Notes: generated from the letters alone by a model not told the origin. DNA of 64,000 bases from CAWFLT01 sp963816795 (GCA_963816795.1 CAWFLT010000011.1:186001-250000); one strand, 5' to 3'; positions 40,723-50,313 are shown, numbered from the stretch's first letter. Numbers and translations: made by a program.

Positions 40723-42199
40723 GCAGGCGCACGGCCACGCCGGTCGCGCCCTTCGGCTGATAGGCCTCTTTCGAGTCGGCCCAGGCCGTGCCCGCGATGT
40801 CGAGGTGGGCCCACGGGACGTCTCCGGCAAACTCGCGCAGGAACGCCGCCGCCGTGATGGCGCCCCCTGCCCTCCCGGCCGAGTTGATGATGTCGGCGAT
40901 CTCGCTGCGCAACTGCTCGCGCGCTTCCTCGTAGATGGGCATCGGCCAGACTCGGTCTCCGGCGTCTGCGGCCGTCGTGTTGACGAAATTCACCCAGGCT
41001 GCGTCGGTGCCGAAGAGTCCAGACACCGACCGGCCCAGCGCGACGACACACGCGCCGGTCAGCGTCGCGACATCGACCAGATGCGTCGCGCCCAGGCGCT
41101 GCGCGTACCAGAGGCCATCCCCGAGAATCAGGCGGCCTTCAGCATCGGTGTTGATGATCTCGACGGTCTTGCCGCTGGCGCCCCGCACCACGTCGCCCGG
41201 CCGGAGGGCCGTGCCGCTCGGCATGTTCTCGGTGGTGGGAATGACGGCGATGACCGGATGCGGTGCGTCAAGCCGCGCCAGCGCGCACATCGCGCCGGCG
41301 ACCGCCGCACCGCCGGCCATGTCGTTCTTCATTCGCTCCATGCCGTCGGCCGGCTTGATCGAAATCCCGCCGGTGTCGAACGTGATGCCCTTGCCGACGA
41401 GGCCGAGGACCGGATGGCCGGGCGCCGACGCCGGGCGGTGGCGCAGCACGATCACGCGCGGCGGTTCGGCACTGCCCTGCCCGACGGACAGGAGGAGCCC
41501 CATGCCCAGCTCGCGAATCTGTCGCTCGTCCAGGACCTCGACGTCCAGACCGACGCCGGTGGCCTCGGCTGCCACGCGGTTGGCGAACTCTGTCGGCGTC
41601 AGGATGTTGGCGGGCTCGTTGGCCAACGCGCGCGCCAGATTCGCCGACTCGGCGAGGATTCGACCGCGCCGCACCGCCGCGTCCGTCTGCGACGGATCGC
41701 CGCCCGGGAGCGCGATCTCGATCCGACTGGGATAGTTGCCGGCACTGGCCCGGTCGCTCTTATAGACGCCGCCGTCGAATTCGGCCGCCGACAGCCCATC
41801 CGCGACGTGCTGCGTGATTCGGTCGCCGCCGGCGCGCACGACGAAGCCGACCGAGTCGGCGCCACGACGCCGTGCCGCGTACCCGCAGGCGGCCGCGACA
41901 CGACGCGCGCGCAGCGCGTCCAGCTCCGCCCGCGACCCGGCACCCACCAGCGCGATGCGCTTCGCGCGGTACCGGCCAGCCCCGACGACCGGCGTGACGA
42001 AGATGTCGTACAGCTTCGCGCGGAATTCACCCGATGATCGCGCGCGGCCAACCTCTCCTCCCGTCGCCTCGTCGAGGCCAGGCTCGTCGTCGAGCCGGTC
42101 GTCAACGCCATGGACGGGAATGAACAGGATGTCGACAGTCAGATCGTGCGCGGGAAGAACGGTGCCGGTGAACGTCACAGGGGAAAAATCATACTTCAC
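40670..42199 (-). CDS. pepA: Leucyl aminopeptidase (M17)
   Basis: Cytosolic dinuclear-metal aminopeptidase that removes N-terminal residues from peptides. ATG 42199 (MKYDFSPVTFTGTVLPAHDL). The C-terminal catalytic half has LVGKGITFDTGGISIKPADG (metal Lys/Asp), MKNDMAGGAAV, and the M17 signature NTDAEGRLIL with catalytic Arg. The N-terminal macro-like domain spans residues 1-170. 509 residues, normal. Overlaps the JAMM gene by 11 bp and is the last gene of the aromatic supra-operon. Some PepA proteins also bind DNA; nothing here tests that. Confidence 0.95.
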   Translation of the reverse strand: MKYDFSPVTFTGTVLPAHDLTVDILFIPVHGVDDRLDDEPGLDEATGGEVGRARSSGEFRAKLYDIFVTPVVGAGRYRAKRIALVGAGSRAELDALRARRVAAACGYAARRRGADSVGFVVRAGGDRITQHVADGLSAAEFDGGVYKSDRASAGNYPSRIEIALPGGDPSQTDAAVRRGRILAESANLARALANEPANILTPTEFANRVAAEATGVGLDVEVLDERQIRELGMGLLLSVGQGSAEPPRVIVLRHRPASAPGHPVLGLVGKGITFDTGGISIKPADGMERMKNDMAGGAAVAGAMCALARLDAPHPVIAVIPTTENMPSGTALRPGDVVRGASGKTVEIINTDAEGRLILGDGLWYAQRLGATHLVDVATLTGACVVALGRSVSGLFGTDAAWVNFVNTTAADAGDRVWPMPIYEEAREQLRSEIADIINSAGRAGGAITAAAFLREFAGDVPWAHLDIAGTAWADSKEAYQPKGATGVAVRLLTALGMSPLPAARTPSE

Positions 42200-42638
42200 C
42201 CGCCGGCGAACGCGCCCGCTCGACTGGGCGCCACGCGATCGGCACGGCGACGCCGGCGCCGTGGCGAATCACGAACGCGCGAACCTCAGCGCGACGCGCC
42301 GTCAGACCGATCACGACGTGGACCCAGTCGGGATAATGCGCTTCACGGACGTCGGTCTCCGACAGCCTCGCCGGCCCCGCCGGGTGCGAGTGATAGACGC
42401 CGATGATCTGGAGTGCCGGCACGAACGTGCGCAGGACCCGCCGCAGTTCGATGTGCGCGGCATCGCTGACGCGAAACCGAGCCGGGTGTCGATCGACGTT
42501 GGTCATGGCGACGGCGTACTCGACGCGTCGCCCGTGGCCGACGAGCAGCCCGCAGCACTCACGCGGCCGCTGCGCCCGGGCCTCTGCCACCAACCGCTTG
42601 CGAAGGACGGCCGGCATGACCACGACCGGCTCCCTCAC
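42189..42638 (-). CDS. JAMM/Mov34 (MPN) family metalloprotease
   Basis: 149-residue JAB1/MPN+ protein. ATG 42638 overlaps the stop of the upstream ligase (ATGA). The active site is complete: Glu in RPRECCGLLVGH and IIGVYHSHPAGPARLSETD (HxH-x7-S-x2-D), coordinating one zinc. Bacterial stand-alone members cleave isopeptide or Cys/thiocarboxylate-linked tails, for example on ubiquitin-like sulfur carriers (Mec+/CysO type). No sulfur carrier gene is visible beside it, so the substrate is open. Confidence 0.9.
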   Translation of the reverse strand: MREPVVVMPAVLRKRLVAEARAQRPRECCGLLVGHGRRVEYAVAMTNVDRHPARFRVSDAAHIELRRVLRTFVPALQIIGVYHSHPAGPARLSETDVREAHYPDWVHVVIGLTARRAEVRAFVIRHGAGVAVPIAWRPVERARSPAGEV

Positions 42639-44580
42639 GTGCGAAGCTCCGGTACGTCGCGGTACAGCTCGAGCGCCTCCGGATTGGCAAGCGCTTCGCG
42701 GTTCTTGACCGGCCGGCCATGGATCACGTGGCGGACGGCCAGCTCGACGATCTTCCCGCTTTTCGTGCGCGGCACGTCGGCCACCTGAACGATTCTTGCC
42801 GGCACATGTCGAGGCGTGGTGTTCGAACGGATTTGCGCGCTGATCCTCTTGCGTAATTCGTCATCGAGTGTCGTCCCTGGCGCGAGCCGCACGAACAGCA
42901 CAATCCGTTCGTCTCCTTCCCATTCCTGGCCAACCGCCAGGCTCTCGACGATCTCCGGAAGCTGCTCGACCTGCCGGTAGATCTCAGCCGTGCCGATCCG
43001 GACCCCGCCAGGGTTGAGCGTGGCATCCGACCGGCCGTAGATGATCAGGCCGTCGTGCTCTGTGCGGCGCGCCCAGTCGCCGTGATGCCAGACGCCGGGA
43101 AACTTCTCGAAATAGGCGGCGCGGTATTTCGCGCCGTCAGGATCGTTCCAGAAGCCAAGCGGCATCGACGGAAACGGCCGCTTGCAGACCAATTCGCCGG
43201 CGGCGTCGCGCAGCGGCCCTCCGGCGTCGTCGAAAACGTCGACGTCCATGCCGAGTCCACGCGCCTGCAACTCACCCCGCCAGACGGGCCCGTTCGGGTT
43301 GCCGCCGGCGAAGCAACCGACGATGTCGGTGCCCCCGGAGATGGACGCCAGGTGGACGTCGGTGGCAATCGCGTCGTACACGAAATCGAAGCTTTCCGGC
43401 GCCAACGGCGAGCCGGTTGACGCGATCGTCCGGACGCTCTGCAGGCGATGTGTCTCGCGCGGCCTGATTCCGGCTTTTCGCACCGCGTCGATGAGCTTGG
43501 CCGACGTTCCAAACAGCGTCGTGCCGGTCCGATCCGCCAGCTCGAACAGGCGATGACCGTCCGGGTGAAACGGCGAACCGTCGTACAGCACGAGCGACGC
43601 TTCCGACGCGAGTGCAGTGACGAGCCAGTTCCACATCATCCAGCTGCACGTCGTGAAATAGAAGACACGATCGTCCCGGCGGATGTCGCAGTGGAACTGA
43701 TGCTCCTTCAGATGCTGGACGAGCGTCCCGCCGGCGCCGTGGATGATGCACTTCGGCACGCCGGTGGTGCCGGACGAGTACAGGATGTACAGCGGATGGT
43801 TGAACGGCAGGCGCTCGAATGTCAGCTCGGCGTCTTGGCGCCCAGCCAAGGACTCGTAACGACGCAGGAGGGCCGGCTTCAGCCGGCCTGTCGGCGGGCT
43901 GAAGCCCGCCCCTCCTTCACCATCACGACCTCGCGCACGCTCGGCAGACCCTGGAGGATGTCTGCGACCTTGGCGCGACAGTCGAACCACTTGCCGCCGT
44001 ACTGATAGCCGTCGACGGCGAAGAACACCACCGGCTCGATCTGGCCGAAGCGATCGAGCACGCCCTGCACGCCAAAGTCCGGCGAGCACGACGACCAGAC
44101 CGCGCCGATGGCTGCGGCGCCGAGGGCGGCGACGATCGCTTCAGGCGTGTTCGTGAGCATGCCGGCGACGCGGTCGCCGGGTTTGACGCCGGCGGCGCGA
44201 AGCGACCGGCTGGCGCGTGCGACGTCCTGCGCCAACTCGGCATAGGTGATCGCGCGCTCGGCACCTGACTCGACGGTCGAGTAGATCGCCACGGCGTCGT
44301 CCCGTCGCCGCAGGATGTTTTCAGTGAAATTGATGGCGGCGTCGGGAAAGTAGCGCGCACCCGGCATGCGCTGGGGATGCTCGACGACACGCGCACCCCG
44401 GTCGCCGATCACCCCGCAGAACGTCCACACGCTCGACCAGAAGGCGGCGTCTTCTACGGACCATCGGTGCAGCGCCGCATAGCCTTCAGGCGTTTCGGCG
44501 GGCTGCCCCACCATCCGGCCGAACGCGGTGAGCCGCGTCGATTCGACGCGGTGCGGAGAAGGAGTCCAGAGCGGCGGCAT
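42635..44580 (-). CDS. aacS: Acetoacetyl-CoA synthetase (acyl-AMP ligase), interrupted by palindromic element
   Basis: ANL-superfamily ligase most like acetoacetate-CoA ligase. ATG 44580. N-terminal ACS domain (HRWSVEDAAFWSSVWTFCGV, RYFPDAAINFTENIL), AMP-binding P-loop YILYSSGTTGVPKCIIHGAG, the core motif HGDWARRTEHDGLIIYGRSD, and the C-terminal catalytic Lys in PRTKSGKIVELAVR. The frame changes at about 43866-43916, exactly at a 51-bp double palindrome; a net +2 or -1 shift joins VREVVMV to RYESLAGRQDAELTFERLPF. Total about 648 codons, close to the usual 650. As written, two overlapping partial frames. Confidence 0.85.
43866..43916. repeat. 51-bp three-way-junction palindromic element inside aacS
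   Basis: Outer stem AGGAGGG (43866-43872) pairs with CCCTCCT (43910-43916). Inside are two perfect hairpins, GGCCGGCT-TC-AGCCGGCC (43871-43888) and GGCGGGCT-GA-AGCCCGCC (43893-43910). The outer and inner stems share a base at each side. The layout is that of REP/BIME-like or RAYT-mobilised elements. It coincides with the reading-frame break in aacS. Confidence 0.85.
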
Positions 44581-44592
44581 GCGCGTGGTCGA

Positions 44593-45459
44593 TCAGGCGC
44601 GGGGCAACGAGACCTCGTTCAGTTCACGCCGCCATCGATGCGCGTTGCCGAAGAGCCGGTCGATGCCGCGTCGATCGCCGATCGCGGGCCCTTCGGGAAG
44701 CTCGGCCTGCAGCGCCCGCAACGCCTCGGTCACGAAGTCGGCGTTGGTCGAAAAGATTTCCTGCCAAATGTCCGGCGGACTCGACGAGATGCGCGTCATA
44801 TCTCTGAACGCAGGGCCGGCCAGTCCGAGCCCGCTGCGCCCGCATGCGCTTCCCGCCGCCGACATCAGGGCATCAGCCACCAACTGCGGTACGTGGCTCA
44901 CGTAGGCCATGGTGCGATCGTGTGCGACCGCGTCGGTCGCGTGCGGCGTGGCGCCGAGCGCGTCGGCGAGCGATTCGACGACTGCCACGGCGTCGCGGTC
45001 ATCTGATTCGTCGACGATCACCCACGGCCGCCCGGCAAAAAGATCCGCGCGCGCGTATTCCAGGCCCCCCAGTTCGGCGCCGGCCACCGGATGCCCGCCG
45101 ACGAATCGCCGCAGGCCGGCGGCTTTCGCGGCGTGGAGAATCTGTCGCTTCGTCGAGCCGACGTCGGTGACCACCGCGTCGATTCCCGCGCGCGCGGTTT
45201 CGTCGATGAGCGTGAGGATGCCGGGAATCGGCGCGGCAAGCAGGACCAGGTCGCAGGTGCGAAATGCCGCCACCGAGTCGGCGCCAGTGTCGATCGCGCC
45301 AAGAGCGATCGCCCGCTCGAGCACTTCCGGGCGATCGACGCCGGTCAGCCGCACGGCCGGCCATGCCGCACGCACGCCGAGCGCCACCGAGCCGCCAATC
45401 AGGCCGAGGCCGGCGATGCCGATGTGGCCGACGGGCGGCGTGCGCGTGGGGCTGGCCAT
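44593..45459 (-). CDS. tyrA: Prephenate dehydrogenase
   Basis: NAD(P)-dependent oxidative decarboxylation of prephenate (or arogenate) toward tyrosine. ATG 45459. Rossmann motif GIAGLGLIGGSVALG at residues 13-27, VTDVGSTKRQILHAA, and the catalytic His in FVGGHPVAGAELGG. The helical C-terminal domain has AYVSHVPQLVADAL and LAGPAFRDMTRI. 288 residues, single-domain TyrA without ACT or mutase domain; the mutase is a separate gene two places upstream. Starts 4 bp after aroF. Confidence 0.95.
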   Translation of the reverse strand: MASPTRTPPVGHIGIAGLGLIGGSVALGVRAAWPAVRLTGVDRPEVLERAIALGAIDTGADSVAAFRTCDLVLLAAPIPGILTLIDETARAGIDAVVTDVGSTKRQILHAAKAAGLRRFVGGHPVAGAELGGLEYARADLFAGRPWVIVDESDDRDAVAVVESLADALGATPHATDAVAHDRTMAYVSHVPQLVADALMSAAGSACGRSGLGLAGPAFRDMTRISSSPPDIWQEIFSTNADFVTEALRALQAELPEGPAIGDRRGIDRLFGNAHRWRRELNEVSLPRA

Positions 45460-45463
45460 CGGC

Positions 45464-46510
45464 TCAGCGGCTCCACCCGCGCCGGGCGACCGGCTCCACG
45501 CAGATACTTCGGCCGATCGCCGGGGCGATCACCCGCAACTCCGCCATCAGCCGTTCGAACTGCGCCGGGAAGAGCGACTGTGCGCCGTCCGACCGCGCAT
45601 GGTCGGGGTCGCAATGGACTTCGATCAGCAGTCCGTCGGCGCCAGCGGCGACTGCCGCCCGGGCCATCGACGCGACCTTGTCGCGCCGGCCGGTGCCGTG
45701 GCTCGGGTCCACGATGATCGGCAGGTGGCTGAGCTTCTGCACGACCGGAATCGCGGAGATGTCGAGCGTGTTGCGGGTGTAGCTCTCGAACGTGCGGATG
45801 CCGCGTTCACACAGCATGACGTCCTTGTTGCCGCCGGCCAGCACGTACTCGGCCGAGAGCAGCCATTCTTCGATCGTCGCCGAGATGCCTCGCTTGAGGA
45901 GCACGGGCGTACGCGACCGGCCGAGCTCGCGCAGCAGCGAATAGTTCTGCATGTTGCGGGCGCCGACCTGGAGGATGTGAGCGTAGCGCTCAACCAATTC
46001 GATCTGCCCGATCTCCATGACCTCGGTGATGAGCTTGAGGTCGTGCCGATCCGCGGCCGCCCGCAACATCTTCAGCCCGGCCTCCCCCAGCCCCTGAAAG
46101 CTGTACGGAGAACTGCGCGGCTTGAATGCCCCGCCGCGCAGGACTTTGGCCCCCGCCCGCTTGACCGCGGACGTCGTGGCCTCGACCTGCTCTTCCGTCT
46201 CCGCCGAGCAGGGGCCCGCCATGACGACGACCTCGTCACCGCCGATGCGGACGTCGCCGATCGTCACCACCGTGTTCTCGGGCCTGAAGGTCCGGCTGGC
46301 GAGCTTGTACGGCTCGGTGATGCGCAACACTTCGTGCACGCCTTCCTGCACGGCGAGCAGTTGCGTGTCGCCCACACCCTCGCCGACCGCACCGATGACG
46401 GTCCGGGACGAGCCGGTTGACCGATGCACGTCGAAGCCCATTTCGACGAGTTGGGCGATGACGGACTGAATCTGCGCTTCCGTTGCCCGTTCTTCCATGA
46501 CCACGACCAT
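45464..46510 (-). CDS. aroF: 3-deoxy-7-phosphoheptulonate synthase (DAHP synthase, type I-beta)
   Basis: First committed step of the shikimate pathway: PEP + erythrose-4-P to DAHP. ATG 46510 with AGAGG upstream. Residues 1-70 form the ferredoxin-like regulatory domain of I-beta enzymes (MVVVMEERATEAQIQSVIAQ, FDVHRSTGSSRTVIGAVGEG). The barrel has VVVMAGPCSAETEEQ, LRGGAFKPRSSPYSFQGLG, ARNMQNYSLLRELG and IIVDPSHGTGRRDKV. 348 residues. The regulatory domain suggests feedback control, probably by an aromatic amino acid or prephenate. Confidence 0.96.
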   Translation of the reverse strand: MVVVMEERATEAQIQSVIAQLVEMGFDVHRSTGSSRTVIGAVGEGVGDTQLLAVQEGVHEVLRITEPYKLASRTFRPENTVVTIGDVRIGGDEVVVMAGPCSAETEEQVEATTSAVKRAGAKVLRGGAFKPRSSPYSFQGLGEAGLKMLRAAADRHDLKLITEVMEIGQIELVERYAHILQVGARNMQNYSLLRELGRSRTPVLLKRGISATIEEWLLSAEYVLAGGNKDVMLCERGIRTFESYTRNTLDISAIPVVQKLSHLPIIVDPSHGTGRRDKVASMARAAVAAGADGLLIEVHCDPDHARSDGAQSLFPAQFERLMAELRVIAPAIGRSICVEPVARRGWSR

Positions 46511-46527
46511 TGCTCTACCTCTTTCTG

Positions 46528-46584
46528 GGGGTCAGACCGGGGTCAGACCTCGGTCTGACCTCGGTCTGACCCCGGTCTGACCCC
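46528..46584. repeat. Perfect 22-bp inverted repeat made of GGTCTGACCCC units
   Basis: Arm 1 is 46528-46549 and arm 2 is 46563-46584, exact reverse complements with a 13-bp spacer. Each arm is itself a direct repeat of GGGGTCAGACC (or its complement GGTCTGACCCC). It lies between aroF and the chorismate mutase gene, and the mutase frame runs into it, ending at 46543. Confidence 0.9.
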
Positions 46585-46860
46585 GGGTTCGCGTTCGCTG
46601 GCCAGCCGCTCCAGCCGGCGCGCTTCGTCGATGATGCGCTCGAACAGCCGCACCATCGCGTCGTTGTCGAGCGGTCCGGCGTTCGCCGCACGCACATTCG
46701 AGAGCACTTCCGCCTCTCGTGCGGGCTGATAGATCGGCAAGCCCGCCAGTTCCTTCAGCTTGCCGATCGCCAACGCGCACGTGGCGCGCTCGCCGAGCAG
46801 CGCCACGAGCTCGCGATCGATCGCGTCGATCCGCGTGCGGAGGTCGTCGATCTCAGCCAC
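46543..46860 (-). CDS. Chorismate mutase (AroQ type)
   Basis: Small helical AroQ-class mutase that turns chorismate into prephenate, feeding Phe and Tyr. GTG 46860 (MAEIDDLRTRIDAIDRELVA), overlapping trpA by 8 bp. Active-site residues expected of AroQ are in place: Arg in LRTRIDAID, Lys in AIGKLKELAGLPIYQPAREA and the Glu/Arg helix MVRLFERIIDEARRLE. The last 15 residues (GVRPGSDRGQTEV) are encoded by the palindromic repeat and are not part of the fold. 105 residues. No prephenate dehydratase is fused or adjacent. Confidence 0.9.
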   Translation of the reverse strand: MAEIDDLRTRIDAIDRELVALLGERATCALAIGKLKELAGLPIYQPAREAEVLSNVRAANAGPLDNDAMVRLFERIIDEARRLERLASEREPGVRPGSDRGQTEV

Positions 46861-47656
46861 GGGCGGCCGGCTCCTTCAACCAGCGCACGAACCGCTCAGC
46901 GGCCTCGCCCGGCGACGCTCCCGCCGCGGTCGCGCCGGCGATGACCTGCACGAGCGCGCTGCCCACAACCGCCGCGTCGGCGTAGCTCCAGACCTGGGCG
47001 ACGTGCTCGGGCCGCGAGATGCCGAACCCGAGCGCGACGGGAAGCGAGGTCGCGGCACGGAGGCGCTCGACGAGCGGTGCGGCGGTGTCGGCGACCATCT
47101 CGCGTGCGCCGGTGACGCCCAGCCGCGAAATCGCGTAGAGGAATCCCCGTCCGAGCCGGCCCGCGACCCGCAGGCGCTCGTCGGTGGTGGTCGGGCTGAC
47201 CAGAAAGATCTGATCGATGCCGCGACGATCGAGCCGTTCGCGCATGTCCTCGGATTCTTCGATCGGCAGATCGAGCAGCAGGACACCGTCGACACCGGCG
47301 TCGGCGGCACGAGTGATGAAGGTCTCGACGCCCATGCGGAAGACGGGGTTGACGTAAGTAAACACGACGATCGGCGCGCCGATCTCGCGGCGCAGACATC
47401 CGATCAAGTCGAGCGATCGGCCGAGGCCGCCGCCGGCCGCGAGCGCACGTTCGGACGCCCGCTGAATCGCCGGCCCGTCCGCGATGGGATCGGAGAACGG
47501 CACGCCGATCTCGAGCACGTCGGCGCCGCCACGCGCGATCCCTCGAATGACGTCAGCAGACCGCTCGAAATCCGGGTCGCCCGCCGTGACATACGCCACG
47601 AGCCCCTTCCGACCAGCGGCCTGCAGCGCGTGAAACGTCTCTTCGATGCGCTTCAT
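46853..47656 (-). CDS. trpA: Tryptophan synthase alpha subunit
   Basis: Cleaves indole-3-glycerol phosphate to indole, which passes to TrpB. ATG 47656 overlaps the trpB stop (ATGA). TIM barrel: YVTAGDPDFERSADVIRG, the catalytic Glu in LEIGVPFSDPIADGPAIQ, the catalytic Asp in VDGVLLLDLPIEESED, and the phosphate site LGFGISRPEHV. 267 residues, normal and unshifted. Confidence 0.97.
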   Translation of the reverse strand: MKRIEETFHALQAAGRKGLVAYVTAGDPDFERSADVIRGIARGGADVLEIGVPFSDPIADGPAIQRASERALAAGGGLGRSLDLIGCLRREIGAPIVVFTYVNPVFRMGVETFITRAADAGVDGVLLLDLPIEESEDMRERLDRRGIDQIFLVSPTTTDERLRVAGRLGRGFLYAISRLGVTGAREMVADTAAPLVERLRAATSLPVALGFGISRPEHVAQVWSYADAAVVGSALVQVIAGATAAGASPGEAAERFVRWLKEPAARG

Positions 47657-48888
47657 GTCGCGGGCTCCTCGCCGACGAGCCGCCGCACGGTCTCGACGTC
47701 TTTGTCGCCGCGCCCCGAGAGGTTCAACAGGATGATTTGCCCGCTGCTGAACGAGGCCAGGTGTTGCTGCACCCAGGCGACGGCATGCGACGACTCCAGC
47801 GCCGGCAGGATGCCTTCGTGGCGCGCGAGCCATTCGAAGCCGGCGATCGCATCGGCGTCGCCGATCCAGTCGTACTCCGTGCGACCGTTGGCCGCAAGCC
47901 AGGCGTGCTCGGGTCCCACCGACGCGTAATCGAGGCCGGCCGAGATCGAATGCGTCTCGAGGATGTTGCCGTCCTCGTCCTGCAGCACCAGGCTCCGCGT
48001 GCCATGCAGGACGCCGGCGTGGCCGCGCGCAAATCGCGCCGCGTGATCGCCCGGCGCAAGCCCACGGCCGCCGGCCTCGACGCCAATCAAGCGCACCAGG
48101 CTGTCAGACACGAACGCGTCGAAGATGCCCATCGCATTGCTGCCGCCGCCGACGCACGCGACCACCGCGTCTGGCAACCGGCCAGCGGCGTCCAGAATCT
48201 GCTGGCGCGCCTCCTGCCCGATCACCGACTGGAACTCGCGCACCATCAACGGATACGGATGCGGGCCAAGCACCGACCCCAGCAGATAGTAGGTCGTGGC
48301 AACGTTCGACACCCAGTCGCGCATCGCTTCGTTGATGGCGTCCTTGAGCGTCCGGCTGCCGGCATCGACGCGCTCGACGCGGGCACCGAGCATGCGCATG
48401 CGAAACACGTTGAGCGCCTGCCGGGCCATGTCTTCCGCACCCATGTAAACGACGCACTCGAGACCGAGCAGCGCGCAGGCGGTCGCCGTGGCGACGCCGT
48501 GCTGCCCGGCGCCTGTCTCGGCGACGATGCGCGGCTTGCCCATGCGCTGCGCGAGCAGCGCCTGGCCGAGGGCGTTGTTGATCTTGTGCGCGCCGGTGTG
48601 CGCCAGATCTTCACGCTTGATGAACAGGCGAACGCCGGAGGCGGCCGTGACACGGCGCGCTTCGTACAGTGGAGTGGGCCGCCCGACGTAGGTCGAGAGC
48701 AGGTCCGTCAAGGAGGCGATGAATTTCGGATCGCGACGCGCCGACAGGTACGCGACGGCGAGGTCCTCGACCGGCGCCATGAGCGTCTCCGGCACGAACC
48801 GGCCGCCGAACTCCCCGAAGTACCCTCGTTCGTCCGGATCGCGCCGGCCGAACATCGGCCCTGGCGTCTCGTGTCTCACGGTCGTCAC
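47653..48888 (-). CDS. trpB: Tryptophan synthase beta subunit
   Basis: PLP enzyme condensing indole and serine to tryptophan. GTG 48888 is preceded by GGAGG and overlaps the trpF stop (GTGA); upstream in-frame codons belong to the trpF region. Motifs: GYFGEFGGRFVPETLMAPVE, the PLP Lys in EDLAHTGAHKINNALGQ, ETGAGQHGVATATA and the phosphate loop CVGGGSNAMGIF. 411 residues, TrpB1 type. Confidence 0.97.
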   Translation of the reverse strand: MTTVRHETPGPMFGRRDPDERGYFGEFGGRFVPETLMAPVEDLAVAYLSARRDPKFIASLTDLLSTYVGRPTPLYEARRVTAASGVRLFIKREDLAHTGAHKINNALGQALLAQRMGKPRIVAETGAGQHGVATATACALLGLECVVYMGAEDMARQALNVFRMRMLGARVERVDAGSRTLKDAINEAMRDWVSNVATTYYLLGSVLGPHPYPLMVREFQSVIGQEARQQILDAAGRLPDAVVACVGGGSNAMGIFDAFVSDSLVRLIGVEAGGRGLAPGDHAARFARGHAGVLHGTRSLVLQDEDGNILETHSISAGLDYASVGPEHAWLAANGRTEYDWIGDADAIAGFEWLARHEGILPALESSHAVAWVQQHLASFSSGQIILLNLSGRGDKDVETVRRLVGEEPAT

Positions 48889-49511
48889 GCTCGTCCTCCC
48901 TGCTCGGCCGCGGCGAAGAACGCCGCCAGGCGACTCGCGCTCTTGATCCCGGGCTCGCTCTCGACGCCTGACGAGACATCCACGGCCCACGGCCGAACGC
49001 GAGCAATCGCCATCATCACATTCTCGGGGTTCAGGCCGCCGGCGAGGACGACTGGCCGGCGTAACGCAATCTGCGCTGCGCGTTCCCAATTGGGAACCTG
49101 ACCCGTACCGCCCCGCCTCACCGGATCGGTCGCGTCGACGAGCGGCGTCGTGGTGATCGGCAGCCCCATCGCGCGCGCGACGTCGTCGTCCGTCTCGGAC
49201 GGGACGGCCTTGATGAGCCGTGCGCCCACCGCGTCGTAGTCCGCGACGGCCTCGTCGCCATGCAGTTGAACGGCGTCGAGATCGACGTCGCGCACAATCG
49301 CGGCGACCTCGGCCGGCGAAGCGTTGACGAAGACCCCCACCCGCGCGACGAAGGGCGGCACGCTCCGGGCGATCGATCGCGCGAGCAACGGCGTGATCGC
49401 GCGCGGACTCGACGGCCAGAACACGAACCCGAGCGCGCTCGCGCCGAGCTCGACCGCCAGGACGGCGTCCTCGGCGCGGGTAATGCCGCAGATCTTCACG
49501 CGCACCGTCAT
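48885..49511 (-). CDS. trpF: Phosphoribosylanthranilate isomerase
   Basis: Amadori rearrangement of phosphoribosylanthranilate. ATG 49511 overlaps the trpC stop (ATGA). The catalytic Cys is in VRVKICGITRAEDA and the Asp in PLVDATDPVRRGGTGQ; also LGFVFWPSSPRAI, VQLHGDE and VVLAGGLNPENV. 208 residues, normal. Confidence 0.96.
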   Translation of the reverse strand: MTVRVKICGITRAEDAVLAVELGASALGFVFWPSSPRAITPLLARSIARSVPPFVARVGVFVNASPAEVAAIVRDVDLDAVQLHGDEAVADYDAVGARLIKAVPSETDDDVARAMGLPITTTPLVDATDPVRRGGTGQVPNWERAAQIALRRPVVLAGGLNPENVMMAIARVRPWAVDVSSGVESEPGIKSASRLAAFFAAAEQGGRA

Positions 49512-50313
49512 GGCCGGGTCTCCCGGAGAGCGCCCGCCGACATCAGCATCGCCGAGAGCGCGGCGCCCGGATCGGGCGCGCTCATGAAACGCTCGCCGAT
49601 GAGAAACGCCCGGTAGCCGAGCGCCCGCAGCCGGACGAGGTCGTCCGCCGACTTGATCCCGCTTTCGGCGACGGCAGTGATGCCTGGCGTCAGATGTGCC
49701 GCGACCTCGGTAAAGACGTCGCCTGAGACGGCGAGCGTGCGGAGGTTGCGGCTGTTGACGCCGATGATGTCCGCGCCAGCGTCTCGCGCCCGCGTGAATT
49801 CGTCGCCGTCGTGGACCTCCACCAGCGCGGCCAGCTCGAGTTGACGGGCTTCCGCAATCAGGGATTTCAGCTCCTGGTCGCCGAGCGCCGAGACGATCAG
49901 CAGCACCGCATCGGCTCCAGCGGCGCGCGCTTCGACCAGCTGAAACTCGGTGACGACGAAGTCTTTGCGCAGGAGCGGCACGTCCACCACGTCGCGCACG
50001 GCGCGGAGGTGATCGATCGACCCGTCGAAGAACGTGGGCTCGGTCAGAATTGACAACGCCGCCGCACCCGCCCGCGCGTACGACGTCGCGATGGCGACCG
50101 GGTCGTACTGCGCGCGCAGGACGCCGCGCGAGGGCGACCGCCGCTTGCATTCGGCGATCACGCGGTAGCCAGTGGCCTCGAGGCTGGCGCGGAACGCCTG
50201 GCCGCGAGGGCGGCGCTGGCCCGCCTCGCGCGCCAGCGATCCCCCGATCGCCGCCTCACGCAGCTCAGCCGATCGGCGCGCACCTGCGACGACGGTCGTG
50301 AGAAGGTCGCCCG

